Assembly: GCA_030432695.1 (NCBI GenBank)
Contig: JAUILN010000009.1
Span: forward strand, 372,001 to 436,000
Direction: 5' to 3'
Source of the DNA: a bacterium
GTDB lineage: Bacteria > Planctomycetota > UBA1135 > UBA2386
DNA: 64,000 bases
A program made the translations under genes and the position numbers. The notes beneath the pieces were generated by a model, which did not search any database, was not told the origin of the DNA, and saw only the letters and a list, made by a program, of their open reading frames with translations. This document shows, piece by piece, positions 54,881 to 64,000 of this stretch (positions are counted from its first letter, which is position 1; the number at the start of each line of letters is the position of its first letter).

Positions 54881-56143
54881 CTACAGCGAGCGCCGCGGCG
54901 GCACCAGCACGTTGCCGAGCAGGGCGCCGACCACCAGCGAGACTGCGACCAGGCCCATGGCGAAGGCCCCCTCGATGCCGCGGACCACGTCGTGTTCGAG
55001 CATGGCGGTGAAGCTGCGGAAGCCGATCGAGCCGGGGACCAGCAGCAGCATGCCGGGGACGAAGGTGGTCAGGGCAGGGCGGTCGCGGAGCCGGGCGAGG
55101 AGGTTGCTGCCGGCGCCGACCAAGGTGGCGCCGACGGTGGCGCCGACCTCGGGGCCGAAGGTCCCGCCGAGCAGGCGGGCGCTGCCGTAGGCGACGAAGC
55201 CGGAGACCAGGATCCAGCCGAAGTCGCGGCGGCAGGCCTGCAGCAGCACGGCGAAGGCCAGCGCGGCGAACGGCACGGCGAGCCACGGGAGCCAGACCGG
55301 TGCCGCGAGGGCCGGGGCGTCGGGCATTCCTGTGCCGAACAGGCCGGTGCCGATCCGGCCACCGACCGCGACGCCGAAGCCGATCACGAAGAAGCGCACC
55401 ATCGCCGCCGTGAGTCGTGCGGTGCCCGAGGCCAGGTGGCCTGTGGCGATCTCGGTCATGGCGACGGTCAGCCCGAGACCCGGCACGAGCACGATGATCC
55501 CGGCGAGCGTCATGACCGGTGCCGACAGCTCGGGCCAGACGTGGGCCGCAGCGTGGGCCAGGCTCGCGGCCAACGCCGCGGCGAGCACCGCATGCAGCGG
55601 CTCGGACCGTGGCTGCCGCGCCGTCCACAGTGCCAGTACGCCGGCGACCAGTCCGAGCACCGCGGCAACGAGTGCCTCGGCGCCACCGCGGCCGAAGAAC
55701 AGGGCGGCGGTGGCGGCCGCGACGCCGTGCGCAGTGACGAACAGCGGGCGGTTCCAGAGCGGTGGCCGTGCGGTCACCGCGTCGATGCGGCGCTCGGCCT
55801 CCGCGGCGTCGAGGGTGCTGTCGACGAGTTCGCGCAGGATCCGGTCCAGCTCCACCACGCGCCCGAGGTCCTCGCCACCGGGCTCGACCCGGGCCAGCAC
55901 CACGATCGCATCGTCGGGCTCCCCGAAGGTGGCGTGGATCGACGTCGGCAGCGAGAAGAACCGGCCGCGGATCCCGAGCCGCTCCGAGCAGGTGCGCATC
56001 GCCTCCTCGAGGCGGTGCGAGGGGGCGCCGTGGCGGTGCAGGGCCTCGCCCAGCTTCATCACCACCCGACCGGCGCGTCGCCGGGGGTCGTTCGTGGAGG
56101 CGGGGTTGCGTGCCGCAGACTGTTCGGTCAGTAGGTCAGACAT
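54881..56143 (-). CDS. ThrE-type threonine/serine exporter (fused DUF1212 and DUF3815 domains)
   Basis: 420 residues. The soluble N-terminal part (about 25-130) contains VVMKLGEALHRHGAPSHRLEEAM, the DUF1212 start, and FFSLPTSIHATF. About ten membrane segments follow, including GIIVLVPGLGLTVAMTEIATGHLASGTAR, the usual ThrE core, and TTFVPGMLLLVPGSIGFRS near the end, the DUF3815 core. In many bacteria these halves are separate proteins. It should export small amino acids such as threonine or serine. It is divergent from an Lrp/AsnC gene that is likely to control it. Confidence 0.88.
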   Translation of the reverse strand: MSDLLTEQSAARNPASTNDPRRRAGRVVMKLGEALHRHGAPSHRLEEAMRTCSERLGIRGRFFSLPTSIHATFGEPDDAIVVLARVEPGGEDLGRVVELDRILRELVDSTLDAAEAERRIDAVTARPPLWNRPLFVTAHGVAAATAALFFGRGGAEALVAAVLGLVAGVLALWTARQPRSEPLHAVLAAALAASLAHAAAHVWPELSAPVMTLAGIIVLVPGLGLTVAMTEIATGHLASGTARLTAAMVRFFVIGFGVAVGGRIGTGLFGTGMPDAPALAAPVWLPWLAVPFAALAFAVLLQACRRDFGWILVSGFVAYGSARLLGGTFGPEVGATVGATLVGAGSNLLARLRDRPALTTFVPGMLLLVPGSIGFRSFTAMLEHDVVRGIEGAFAMGLVAVSLVVGALLGNVLVPPRRSL

Positions 56144-56229
56144 CCGAAGGAAGTCTCGTGATGGGCTGGATTCACCATCTTCGGCCGAGCACAGTCGGTC
56201 CGGGACCGAACTCCCTGCGGAAGATGCCG

Positions 56230-56700
56230 ATGACCCGCCCGCTCGACCGAACCGATTTCGCCATCCTCGACGCGCTGCAGAACGATGCGCGGCTGTCCAA
56301 CAAGGAGCTCGCCGCGCGGGTCCATCTTGCACCCTCCAGCTGCCTGGAGCGGGTGCGCCGACTTCGCGAGGAAGGTGTGCTGCGAGGCTTCCACGCCGAC
56401 GTCGACCCGGCGGCACTCGGCATCGGCCTCGAGGCGATGATCGCGGTGCGTATGGACGTCCACGTCCGGGAGACCGTCCATGCGTTCCTGCGCGAGGTCT
56501 CCGAGCTGCCCGAGGTCGTCGCCGTGTACTACCTCGCCGGCGCGATCGACTACCTGGTCCACGTCGCGGTCCGCGACGTCGCTCACCTACGCGACTTCGC
56601 GGTCGACTCGATCACACCCCGCCACGGCGTGAAGCACGTCGAGACCCAGATCGTGTTCGAGCACCGGCGACGCGCGGCGCGCCCGGCGTGGAACGGTTGA
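56230..56700 (+). CDS. Lrp/AsnC-family transcriptional regulator
   Basis: 156 residues. The winged-helix DNA-binding half is LDRTDFAILDALQNDARLSNKELAARVHLAPSSCLERVRRL (about 6-46). The RAM ligand domain follows, with HVRETVHAFLREVSELPEVVAVYYLAGAIDYLVHV. It probably senses an amino acid and controls the divergent exporter. I chose the ATG at 56230 because GGAAG lies six bases upstream; ATGs at 56224 and 56161 are in the same frame. Confidence 0.9.
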   Translation: MTRPLDRTDFAILDALQNDARLSNKELAARVHLAPSSCLERVRRLREEGVLRGFHADVDPAALGIGLEAMIAVRMDVHVRETVHAFLREVSELPEVVAVYYLAGAIDYLVHVAVRDVAHLRDFAVDSITPRHGVKHVETQIVFEHRRRAARPAWNG

Positions 56701-56840
56701 TCCGCGGTTCTGCCGCGTCCCCGGGCGCACCGACTCCCGTGGCGGCCAGCTCAGCGCGGCCTCCTGCCTCCACGGGATGGGCATGACTCGCTGCGCTCGC
56801 CATGCCCCGAGGCAGTCGGCCGCGCTGACGGTGTTGTTTG

Positions 56841-56898
56841 GATCGACTCCTCCCGAGAATCAGCGCTGGGCGCGCCGATTCTCGGAAGTAGTAGATCA
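56841..56898 (-). repeat. 58-nt stop-codon-associated stem-loop, copy C
   Basis: Read on the minus strand, it begins with the TGA stop of the giant secreted-protein gene. The stem CCGAGAATC/GATTCTCGG is a perfect 9 bp with a 16-nt loop. It is 53/58 identical to copy A and 49/58 to copy B. Confidence 0.88.
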
Positions 56899-59823
56899 GA
56901 ACGGTCCGGCGACCAGCGTCACGCCGTTCGAGGTCGCAATGCCGGCCGCGTTGATCCCCGGCGCCATGGCGAACGACTGCAGCGGGATCGGGAAGCCGAG
57001 CAGGCCCGGCTGCGAGGGGATCGGCAGGGTCGTGACTCCCGAGGGGCCGACCGGCAGGGTCGTCAGTTCACCGTCCGACAACAGCGTGCAGCCGGGCATG
57101 CCCAGTGGCGTCAGGTCGAGGACGGGATTGGACAGGCCGAGACGCAGGCCGAGGCCCAGGCTGTTGGTCGGGACGTTGCCGGTGATCAGGTGGATGGTGC
57201 TGCCGAGCACCGGGCGGGTATCGGCGGCCAGCGTCAGCGGCCTGCGGTCGCTGGTGTGGAACGGCACGGCCGCGGTGAGGTCGCTGTTGCCCGGGTCGGT
57301 CGTCCCAGGTCCCGGCGAGAAGCCGACCATCTGGCTGTAGGCATTGCCGAGGGCTCGATAGGCGAGGACGAACTCGCCGTCGGGATAGAATTGGAGCTGG
57401 ACGGAGTGGGCGTCGGCCGAACTCGTGCCGCCGTAGCGGTAGACCCGGTCCCAGGTCACCATCGCGTGGGTCGGGAAGGTGTCGAAGTAGACCGAGCCGC
57501 TGCCCGCGGCAGCCGGGTTCAGGTCCATCCAGAGCGCGGCGATCCGTGCCGGACTGTTCAGCAGGGACGTCGCCGAAGGGGTGGTCGCCGCGCTCGAGCT
57601 GGAGCCGGACTGGAGCCAGGCGAAGCCGTTGGAGCAGACGTCGATCGCGGTCGTGGCTGCGGAACCCGGCACCGGGAAGCTGAAGCCGAGGGCGTGCGGG
57701 CCGCTGAGGGAGTCGTCGCTCAGTGCCAGGGCGTTCGCGAAGTTCGGGTCCCAGGAACCACCCCAGCTCACGTCGAAGCCGCTCTCGTTGTTCGGCGTGC
57801 AACGGAGACTGCGGCCGGCCAGGTCGGCGCTACCCGCGGCGAACAGCTCGTAGAACGCCTGCGAGGCGGAGCCGGGGCAACCACTGCCGTTCGCCTCGGC
57901 GATCGCGGCGGTGCCGGTGAGGTCGAAGACCACGACGGTCCGCGAGCCGGTCGCACAGACGTAGAGCCGGCCGTCGACGATCGCGACGCCTTCGCCGCTG
58001 CCGTAGCCCGCGGCCCGGGTGCCGGGGAAGCTGCGCAGCTCCTGGAACGACGAGTCGTAGTTGCGGCAGGTGTCGGTGCCGCTGTCGTAGACCCAGAAGG
58101 TCCCGGTGTCCGGGTCGAAGGCGATGCCGTCGTTGGACGTACCGTTCAGGGGGTAGGACGCGACGGGGTTGCCGCTGAGGTCGTAGCAGTGGACGGCGTT
58201 GTTGAAGGTGCCGTCGACGACGTACAGGAGCTGCGAGCCTGGATCGAAGGTGATGCCTTCGGGGAACGTGGTCTCGTTCGACACCGAGAAGCTGCGTTGC
58301 CAGGTGCCACTGGGGTCATAGACGTCGACTCCCCGGTAGGTGTCGGTGACGTAGTGGAAGCTGCCGTCGGACGTGATGCCGATCGGGTTCGTGCTGTTCG
58401 ACGGGATCCAAGGCGATCCCAGCGGCATGCCGTGGACGTCGTGCACACCAAGCTCGCCGATCGTGCCGACCGCCGTGTAGAGGAGGTTGCCCACGCCGTC
58501 GTGCTCGAGACCGACCGGAGCGCCGAGCGCGGGGCTGGCGAAGGCGTCGAGGACGGTGCCGAGGCTCCAGCAGGTGCGCGCAGGCGGTGAGGACAGGGTC
58601 GCGAGGGTGACACCCGGATCGGTGAGCACACCGGCCCGGACACAGAAGGGGTCGTTGGCGATGAGGACCCGGGTGCCGGCGGGAATGCCGCGGAGGTCGA
58701 GGATGGGTGCACTGAGGTCGATGCTCGTCGCGGAGGTGATCTGCGCGGTGGGCGCGATGGTGATGCTGTTGCTGCAGACGAGCGAGACGTAGCCGCCGGT
58801 GATCCGGGCACCGAGCGCAGCGACGAAGGTCTCGAAGCGTCCTCCGAGCACCTTGCCCTGCTGCTTGCTGTGGTGGGTGCCGTTCCGATCCGCTCCCGGG
58901 GCGCCGCCGTGGATCCCTCGGTTGGTCGTCATGTCCTTCTTGACGCCTCGGAGATCGACGTCGCCGCCCTGACCGCCCCTGGAGCTGCCGCCGGAATCGC
59001 CGCCGGCGCCGCCGGTCATCGTGCCGTCGTTGGTGGCGCTGTTTCCCTTCAGCACCACGTCGCCACCCTTGTCACCGGTTCCGGATGCGGAGTCTCCGCC
59101 GTCGCCTCCGGTGATCGAACCGGAGTTGGTCATCTCGCCTTCGCCAGCCCGGTCCCGGGTCGGCACCTCGAGTTCGACCGATCCGCCAACACCGTTGGTG
59201 CTGCCACCTCCGGTCATGGTGCCGCTGTTGTCGATGTTGGTTCCTTCGACGCGGACCTTCGGCCCCGCAGCGCCGTTCGTCGAGGTCCCGGCCTCGAGAG
59301 TCCCGGAATTGGAGACGTCGCCTCCCGTGGACTCGATCTCTATCGATCCGCCGGACTTCGGCCGGGCAGGGTCCGGTGCGCCGCCAGTGACGGTTCCCGA
59401 GATGTCGATGTCGCCACCGGCCTCGAGCTCGACCTTCCCTCCATCGCCGCCGTTCGCTCCCGAGCCAGCCGCTCCCCGCACCGTGCCAGTGACGGTGATC
59501 GTCTCGGTGGCCTCGATGTTGACGTCGACGTTGGTACCACGGTCGCCACGCCCGGTCAGCGTCCCGTCGACGGTCAGGCTCTTGACCTCGGTCTGGCCAT
59601 TGGCGGTGTTGGCTCGCGGGATCGTGACGGACTTGCCTGCAGGGATGACGACGTCGTCGTTGGAGTTCGGCGTTCCCGGCGGATTCCAGTTGGCTGGGTT
59701 CTCCCAGCGGTCGTCGCCGCCGCCGCCTTCGAAGCGGCGCGTGACACCCTGCGCGGCCAGGGAGCTGCAGGCCACCGCCGCGACGAGCAGCAGGCCGGGG
59801 AGTGATCGGAGATCGAGAGCCAT
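56896..59823 (-). CDS. Giant secreted protein: Gly/Thr-rich repeats, NHL-like propeller and C-terminal beta domain
   Basis: 975 residues with a signal peptide ending around SSLAAQG; GAGGA precedes the ATG. Residues of about 30-300 are low-complexity Gly, Thr, Ser and Asp repeats (SNSGTLEAG, DNSGTMTGGG, TNSGSITGGDGG, TNDGTMTGGAGG) that look like stacked beta-helix turns. Residues of about 420-660 are NHL-like, with LEHDGVGNLLYTAVG, PIGITSDGSFHYVTD and FDPGSQLLYVVDG. A lectin-like domain and a short C-terminal beta domain follow. It is a paralogue of the next gene upstream over the last ~500 residues. The function is unknown. Confidence 0.82.
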   Translation of the reverse strand: MALDLRSLPGLLLVAAVACSSLAAQGVTRRFEGGGGDDRWENPANWNPPGTPNSNDDVVIPAGKSVTIPRANTANGQTEVKSLTVDGTLTGRGDRGTNVDVNIEATETITVTGTVRGAAGSGANGGDGGKVELEAGGDIDISGTVTGGAPDPARPKSGGSIEIESTGGDVSNSGTLEAGTSTNGAAGPKVRVEGTNIDNSGTMTGGGSTNGVGGSVELEVPTRDRAGEGEMTNSGSITGGDGGDSASGTGDKGGDVVLKGNSATNDGTMTGGAGGDSGGSSRGGQGGDVDLRGVKKDMTTNRGIHGGAPGADRNGTHHSKQQGKVLGGRFETFVAALGARITGGYVSLVCSNSITIAPTAQITSATSIDLSAPILDLRGIPAGTRVLIANDPFCVRAGVLTDPGVTLATLSSPPARTCWSLGTVLDAFASPALGAPVGLEHDGVGNLLYTAVGTIGELGVHDVHGMPLGSPWIPSNSTNPIGITSDGSFHYVTDTYRGVDVYDPSGTWQRSFSVSNETTFPEGITFDPGSQLLYVVDGTFNNAVHCYDLSGNPVASYPLNGTSNDGIAFDPDTGTFWVYDSGTDTCRNYDSSFQELRSFPGTRAAGYGSGEGVAIVDGRLYVCATGSRTVVVFDLTGTAAIAEANGSGCPGSASQAFYELFAAGSADLAGRSLRCTPNNESGFDVSWGGSWDPNFANALALSDDSLSGPHALGFSFPVPGSAATTAIDVCSNGFAWLQSGSSSSAATTPSATSLLNSPARIAALWMDLNPAAAGSGSVYFDTFPTHAMVTWDRVYRYGGTSSADAHSVQLQFYPDGEFVLAYRALGNAYSQMVGFSPGPGTTDPGNSDLTAAVPFHTSDRRPLTLAADTRPVLGSTIHLITGNVPTNSLGLGLRLGLSNPVLDLTPLGMPGCTLLSDGELTTLPVGPSGVTTLPIPSQPGLLGFPIPLQSFAMAPGINAAGIATSNGVTLVAGPF

Positions 59824-59961
59824 CGGGATTCCTCGTTCGTGGATTCGGGCACCCATCGGTGCCGGAGAAGGGGTTCACCCCTTCGGTCTCCAGCACCGGG
59901 CCCGAGCGGAACGGGAATCCCGGGGAATCCAGGCGGGCCGTGGCTCGGGCCCGCGGGTGGC

Positions 59962-62900
59962 TCAATCGCTGCCGAAGGTGACCTCGAGGCCGTTGGAGGT
60001 CGCCAGACCGAGCGGGTTGACGCCCGGTGCGATCGCGACGGACTGCAGGTAGGTCGTCCAGCCGACGATCGCGGGGAGGTTCGGGATCGGCAGGTCGAGG
60101 GGTTGGGGGCTCGGCACGAGGTTGATCGGCAGTGCGTCCAGGTCGCCGGTCGACCACATCGTGCAGCCCGGCATGCCGAGGGAATCGAGAGGGAGTGCCG
60201 GGTTGAAGTTGCCGACGAGGACCGCGGCCGAGAGGGTGGTCCGTGGCAGGCCGCGCGTCACCAGCGACATCGTCGTGCCGAGGATCGGGCGGTCGGTCGT
60301 GGAGAGCCTCAGCGGGATCGCCCCGCTGGTCATGAACGGGGCCTGCGCGGTCAGGTCGATCGAGCCGGGATCGGGGGCGCCGTCGCCGTCGCTGTGGCCT
60401 ACGAGCGTCAGATGGTTGTCCATGGCGAGAGCGCCGTAGACGAGGTCGATCGTTCCGTTCGGGTGGAGTTGGACCTGGAAGGAGTTGGCGTTGGGTCGTC
60501 CGTACTCGAGCACCCGATCGAAGGTCAGCAGCGCCAACCCAGGAGACGTGTCGAAGTAGACCGCTCCTCCGGCTGCGGGATTCAGGTCGGCCCAGAGTGC
60601 GGCCAGTCGGGCGGGCTCGGAGAGGAACTCGGCGGTGCTGGTCGAAGGGTCGGCCCGGAGGCCCGGTCCCGGTCGCCAGTAGAGGTAGCCGTTCGAGCAG
60701 GCCACGATCGACCCGGTCGTCTCCGTCGCAAGACCGGGAACCCGCATGTCGAAGCCGAGCTGGAGGGTGCGACTCAGGGAATCGTCGGTGAGTGCGAGGT
60801 TGTTCGAGAAGGCGGGGTTCCACGTCGCCGGGCCGACCGCGACCGAGAACCCACCGCTGCCGTTCGGGTTGAGTCGCCAGCTCGTACCGCTCAGGTCGAG
60901 CGTCGTCGACGCGAAGTTCTCGTACCACGCTGGCGAGGATCGGTTCGGGCAGCCGGTCCCCTGGGAGGTTGCGAGGGCCGCAGAGCCCGTGATGTCGAAC
61001 TCCACGATCGTGTTCGACAGTGCGGCGACGACGAACAGGTGGCCGCCGATCACTGCGACTCCTTCCCCAGCCGCGTAGCCCGCGGCGATCGTGCCAGGGA
61101 AGCTCCCGAGTTCGGTGAAGTCGGGTCCGTAGTTCCGGCAGCGGTCGGTTCCGCTGTCGTACACCCAGAACGTGTCGGTGACGGAGTCGTATGCGATCCC
61201 GTCGTTCGAGGTGCCGAGGAGTGGGTAGGCCGCGACGAAGACCCCCGATCGTGTGAAGCGCAGGCACTGATTGCCGGCGGTGCCGTCGACGACGTACAGG
61301 TCGCCGTCGACGTCTCGGTACGTGATGCCCTCAGCGAAGCCCGTCCAGGCAGCGACCGAGAAGCTACGGAGCCAGACCCACTGTGCGCCGTAGACGTCGA
61401 CCTTCGCCACGCCGAGGTTCTGGTCGTTGTCGGTGACGTACCAGGAGACCCCATCCGTCGTGATCCCCAGCGGAGCCGCACTATTCGTCGGGTTGTTGGT
61501 GGAGGAGACGGTGCCCTCGGTGTCGTGGGTCCCGACCTCGACCGGAGGGCCCACGGCGGTGTAGAGGAGGTCTCCGTTGCCATCGTGCTCCAGTCCGACC
61601 GGTACCCGCACTGCGGGGCTCGGGAACGTGCGCACGACGGTTCCGTCGAACGGCTGGCGGAAACGCAGCGGATGGGCCACCCCACGCGCACCGCTGTTCT
61701 GGTCGTCGGCCGTGACGATGACGTACGGCGTGGAAGAGCTCGAGGCCGTGATCGGGATCGTGAAGCCGATCGGATCACCGGCCACCGGATTGGCGGGATT
61801 GCGGGCGAAGGGGCCGGCGATCCTCGTTCCCAGGCTCGCCGGGTCGGAGGACAGCCAGACCGATGCGGTGCCGGGGCCCGGCGTGCCGGTCGGAACCGGC
61901 CAGCCGGTCAGATACACGACCAGGTCCTGTCCCGAGGAATTCGGCACCAGGAAGGCCGAGGCGCTGACGTCGCTGGGTGACACCAACGGCGAATCGACCG
62001 GAGTCGCGACCGGCAGGCGGCGGCGGCCGGGATCGATCAGGCAGATGCCGTCGACATCGTCGATGATCCCCGGGGGGTTCTTGGGCCGTAGTCCGATGAG
62101 GCTGGAGACCGGCGTTCCGGTCGTGGGGTCGCGGTAGACGACGTGACCGTTGCCGCCGACGCGGTGGAAGAGCAGCGAGTCGCGGTTGTTGCTCGTCGTC
62201 GAGAAGATCAGTCGGTTGCGCAGGAAGTCGAGACCGATCGCGTCGACGTCCTCGCCGACGCCGAGGCCGAGTTGGGCGTAGGTGATGTAGGGCTGGGGCA
62301 CCGTCCAGGCATTGTTCGCGCGGCGGGTCACCAGGATGGTCGCACCGCTTGCCAGAGTGCCGTTCCACCAGTTGCCAGGCGCGGCTCCCGCAGCATTCGT
62401 CGTGAGGGAGAAGAACAGCGCACCCGGCCGGTCATTGCCGCGGAACATCATGCCGGCCAGGAGATCGAGGGCATCGATGTCGGCCTCACCTCCGCCTGGA
62501 CGGACCACCCTCATCTCGGCATCGTTCACCGAGCGCATCGTGCGGCCGACGAACTCGGCTGGCAGGTTGCTGCCACGCAGCACGTAGGTGAAGACGTCGG
62601 CTGCGGCACCGGTCGGTGAGGCATCTTCCATCGCGATCACGCTCTCGCGCTCGCCACCGGTGCCCGGCGTCACCGAGAAGTTGATGGCTCCCCAGGAGCG
62701 GGGATCGACGACGGCGTCGCCGAGTTGGTTGGACAGCACCCAGTCGAGGCCGAGCGACATGGCGTCCAGGTCGAGATTGGCGAGGGCCGCCAGATTGGGA
62801 TCGAACTGGAGCCCCCAGGCGGCTGGACCGGCGTTCGTGTCGCCCTGGGCTCGCACTCCGACGTCCATGTGGTTCAGACCGGTCCCTGGTCCGGTCGTTC

Positions 62901-63033
62901 CCTGGGCGAGCGAGACTCCCGCGGCGGTCCTGGCCACGGGGCCGATGGATTGCACCTGCTGTGCAACGACCGATGTCGCACACGACGCGAACAGCGAGGC
63001 TGCAACCAACTGCAGCCGCAGGGATCGGGGCAT
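59962..63033 (-). CDS. Giant secreted protein: unique N-terminal half and NHL-like propeller
   Basis: 1023 residues with a signal peptide (MPRSLRLQLVAASLFASCATSVVAQ); GGAGGAACC precedes the ATG. The first ~470 residues have no paralogue in the window. From about 500 on, the protein matches the downstream gene: LEHDGNGDLLYTAVG, LLGTSNDGIAYDS, TFWVYDSGTDRCRNY, GEGVAVIGGHLFV and the final LQSVAIAPGVNPLGLATSNG block. It is probably extracellular or surface-bound. The pair arose by duplication of the C-terminal half or by domain shuffling. Confidence 0.82.
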   Translation of the reverse strand: MPRSLRLQLVAASLFASCATSVVAQQVQSIGPVARTAAGVSLAQGTTGPGTGLNHMDVGVRAQGDTNAGPAAWGLQFDPNLAALANLDLDAMSLGLDWVLSNQLGDAVVDPRSWGAINFSVTPGTGGERESVIAMEDASPTGAAADVFTYVLRGSNLPAEFVGRTMRSVNDAEMRVVRPGGGEADIDALDLLAGMMFRGNDRPGALFFSLTTNAAGAAPGNWWNGTLASGATILVTRRANNAWTVPQPYITYAQLGLGVGEDVDAIGLDFLRNRLIFSTTSNNRDSLLFHRVGGNGHVVYRDPTTGTPVSSLIGLRPKNPPGIIDDVDGICLIDPGRRRLPVATPVDSPLVSPSDVSASAFLVPNSSGQDLVVYLTGWPVPTGTPGPGTASVWLSSDPASLGTRIAGPFARNPANPVAGDPIGFTIPITASSSSTPYVIVTADDQNSGARGVAHPLRFRQPFDGTVVRTFPSPAVRVPVGLEHDGNGDLLYTAVGPPVEVGTHDTEGTVSSTNNPTNSAAPLGITTDGVSWYVTDNDQNLGVAKVDVYGAQWVWLRSFSVAAWTGFAEGITYRDVDGDLYVVDGTAGNQCLRFTRSGVFVAAYPLLGTSNDGIAYDSVTDTFWVYDSGTDRCRNYGPDFTELGSFPGTIAAGYAAGEGVAVIGGHLFVVAALSNTIVEFDITGSAALATSQGTGCPNRSSPAWYENFASTTLDLSGTSWRLNPNGSGGFSVAVGPATWNPAFSNNLALTDDSLSRTLQLGFDMRVPGLATETTGSIVACSNGYLYWRPGPGLRADPSTSTAEFLSEPARLAALWADLNPAAGGAVYFDTSPGLALLTFDRVLEYGRPNANSFQVQLHPNGTIDLVYGALAMDNHLTLVGHSDGDGAPDPGSIDLTAQAPFMTSGAIPLRLSTTDRPILGTTMSLVTRGLPRTTLSAAVLVGNFNPALPLDSLGMPGCTMWSTGDLDALPINLVPSPQPLDLPIPNLPAIVGWTTYLQSVAIAPGVNPLGLATSNGLEVTFGSD

Positions 63034-63083
63034 GGTTCCTCCAGTCGGACCCGGTCGGAGTTCCGGGTCCCGATCACACGCGC

Positions 63084-64000
63084 TCATCGACCTCCGAGCC
63101 GCTCTTCCAATGCGGCTCGAAGCGCCGTGATGCGCGCATCCTCCGGGGCGAGTGCGCTGGCCAGGCTCGCGGTGAGCAGGGCGAGCTGGGCGAGGTCCGG
63201 GTTCTCTTCGGCCCGGTCCTCCAACATCAGGGCGAAGTTGGCCAGCCCGATCGGTTGACGCGGCTGCGCTTTCAGTTGTTCCACCTGGTGGTCGAACGCC
63301 GAGGCGAGGTCGTCGCGTCGGAGGGCCCGGGCGATGATCAGGGCCTTGGTCGCGCGATCGCGCCAGGACTTCGTCGGTCGCGACTCGCAAGCCTCGAAGT
63401 AGTCCGTGGCGCGGGTCGCCGCGCTTCGCGTCGCTTCGCCATCCTCCGCCCAACGCGCGGCCCAGGCGGCGGCCAGCTCGATCGACCCCGACTCGTAGAG
63501 GCGGCGTGGCTCCTCCGCGATGCGCGCGGCCATCGCTCGGGCCTCGTCGATCCGTCCGAGGTCTCGATAGACCTGGGTCAGGTTGGCCGTGCAGTGGTCG
63601 AGCCAGGGGCGGAGTGCGTGGGCGGCCTCCAGGTGTTCGACGGCGGCGTCGAGGTCGCCGAGGTTCTTGTGGATCACGCCGAGGTTGTTGGTCGGGCCGA
63701 ACCGTCCGGGGCAGAGGCGGATCGCCGCCTCGGTCGGTTCCAGGGCCTGCTCGTAGCGTCTCGTGTTCGCCAGGATCGATCCGACGACGTGTCGGGTGCG
63801 GACCGTGGTGCGGCCGAGCCGTGCCTCGAGGGCCAGTGCCGCGTCGTAGGCCTCGAGGATCCGTTCGCGGATGCCGAGCCACGCGAACAGCCGCAGCGAG
63901 TCCGCCAGTTCGTCCGGGCTGGCCTGTTCGAGGTGCTGGTCGGCGAGTCGGTAGTCGCGGATCCGCAGGGCGTGGAACCCGGCGACCAGATGGTCCGATC
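63084..64000 (-). CDS. TPR-repeat protein (5' partial)
   Basis: At least 305 residues; the frame is open to the window end. The visible part consists of tetratricopeptide-like helical pairs, for example TNNLGVIHKNLGDLDAAVEHLEAAHALRP, followed by CTANLTQVYRDLGRIDEARAMA. The layout is like the tail of the kinase at the start of the window, so it could be the C-terminal part of another membrane kinase; the catalytic domain would lie beyond the window. It is 50 bp upstream of the giant secreted protein gene on the same strand. Confidence 0.75.
   Translation of the reverse strand, partial: SDHLVAGFHALRIRDYRLADQHLEQASPDELADSLRLFAWLGIRERILEAYDAALALEARLGRTTVRTRHVVGSILANTRRYEQALEPTEAAIRLCPGRFGPTNNLGVIHKNLGDLDAAVEHLEAAHALRPWLDHCTANLTQVYRDLGRIDEARAMAARIAEEPRRLYESGSIELAAAWAARWAEDGEATRSAATRATDYFEACESRPTKSWRDRATKALIIARALRRDDLASAFDHQVEQLKAQPRQPIGLANFALMLEDRAEENPDLAQLALLTASLASALAPEDARITALRAALEERLGGR

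Overview
High-GC bacterial chromosome (roughly two thirds G+C by eye) with dense, mostly single-copy genes. The mix of genes points to the phylum Planctomycetota, probably one of its high-GC, poorly characterised lineages. The evidence is two Hanks-type Ser/Thr kinases (one in an operon with an ECF sigma factor and carrying a formylglycine-generating-enzyme-like tail), several large secreted proteins (ELWxxDGT repeats, NHL-like propellers), three di-heme c-type cytochromes, and Tat-exported oxidoreductase and phosphoesterase families. This assignment rests on gene content only; no rRNA or tRNA gene is present.

Layout. 1-3099: kinase with TPR-like tail, cut by the window edge. 3362-9557: secreted glycosidase-like protein, SGNH hydrolase, GNAT acetyltransferase, di-heme oxidoreductase. 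9592-20820: ELWxxDGT protein, metF, exported protein, Xaa-Pro aminopeptidase, Tat phosphoesterase, glycosyltransferase, an FAD-monooxygenase/old-yellow-enzyme fusion resembling salicylyl-CoA or 2-aminobenzoyl-CoA monooxygenases, and a Tat-exported epimerase. 20827-25109: two more di-heme cytochromes and an RsgA-like GTPase that stops just before its zinc domain; the region between is full of palindromic repeats. 25227-29554: a split SGNH protein, then a polyprenol-phosphate-mannose synthase-like gene overlapping a GT87-like membrane mannosyltransferase gene.

29738-35338 is a type VI secretion cargo module: DUF6484, TIGR02270, an AHH-type nuclease toxin, an Imm11-like immunity protein, and on the other strand DUF2169, a catalytically dead ketosynthase-like protein and a PAAR-like DUF4150 protein. 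No T6SS structural genes are in the window, and the toxin/immunity pair is clearly AT-richer than its surroundings. 35565-36187 holds a degraded exported protein with a (GCG)14 microsatellite and a small membrane protein. 36323-40127 is a three-gene PaoABC-like molybdenum hydroxylase operon. 40399-47712 holds a baeRF-type protein, a 1284-residue secreted papain-like peptidase with repeated YEATS-like modules, and two overlapping SPFH genes.

47822-54693 (all minus strand, gaps of 18 bp or less or overlapping) looks like one operon: secreted protein, kinase, ECF sigma factor, acyl-CoA synthetase. 54881-56700 is a divergent ThrE-type amino-acid exporter and Lrp/AsnC regulator. 56896-64000 holds two paralogous giant secreted proteins behind a TPR protein that is cut by the window end.

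Two dispersed repeat families stand out. One is a 39-nt palindrome with core GTGCC(A/T)GGCAC (four full copies plus a REPIN-like doublet). The other is a 58-nt stem-loop whose first three bases are the TGA stop codon of the preceding gene in all three copies. The second family is the most unexpected signal in the window.
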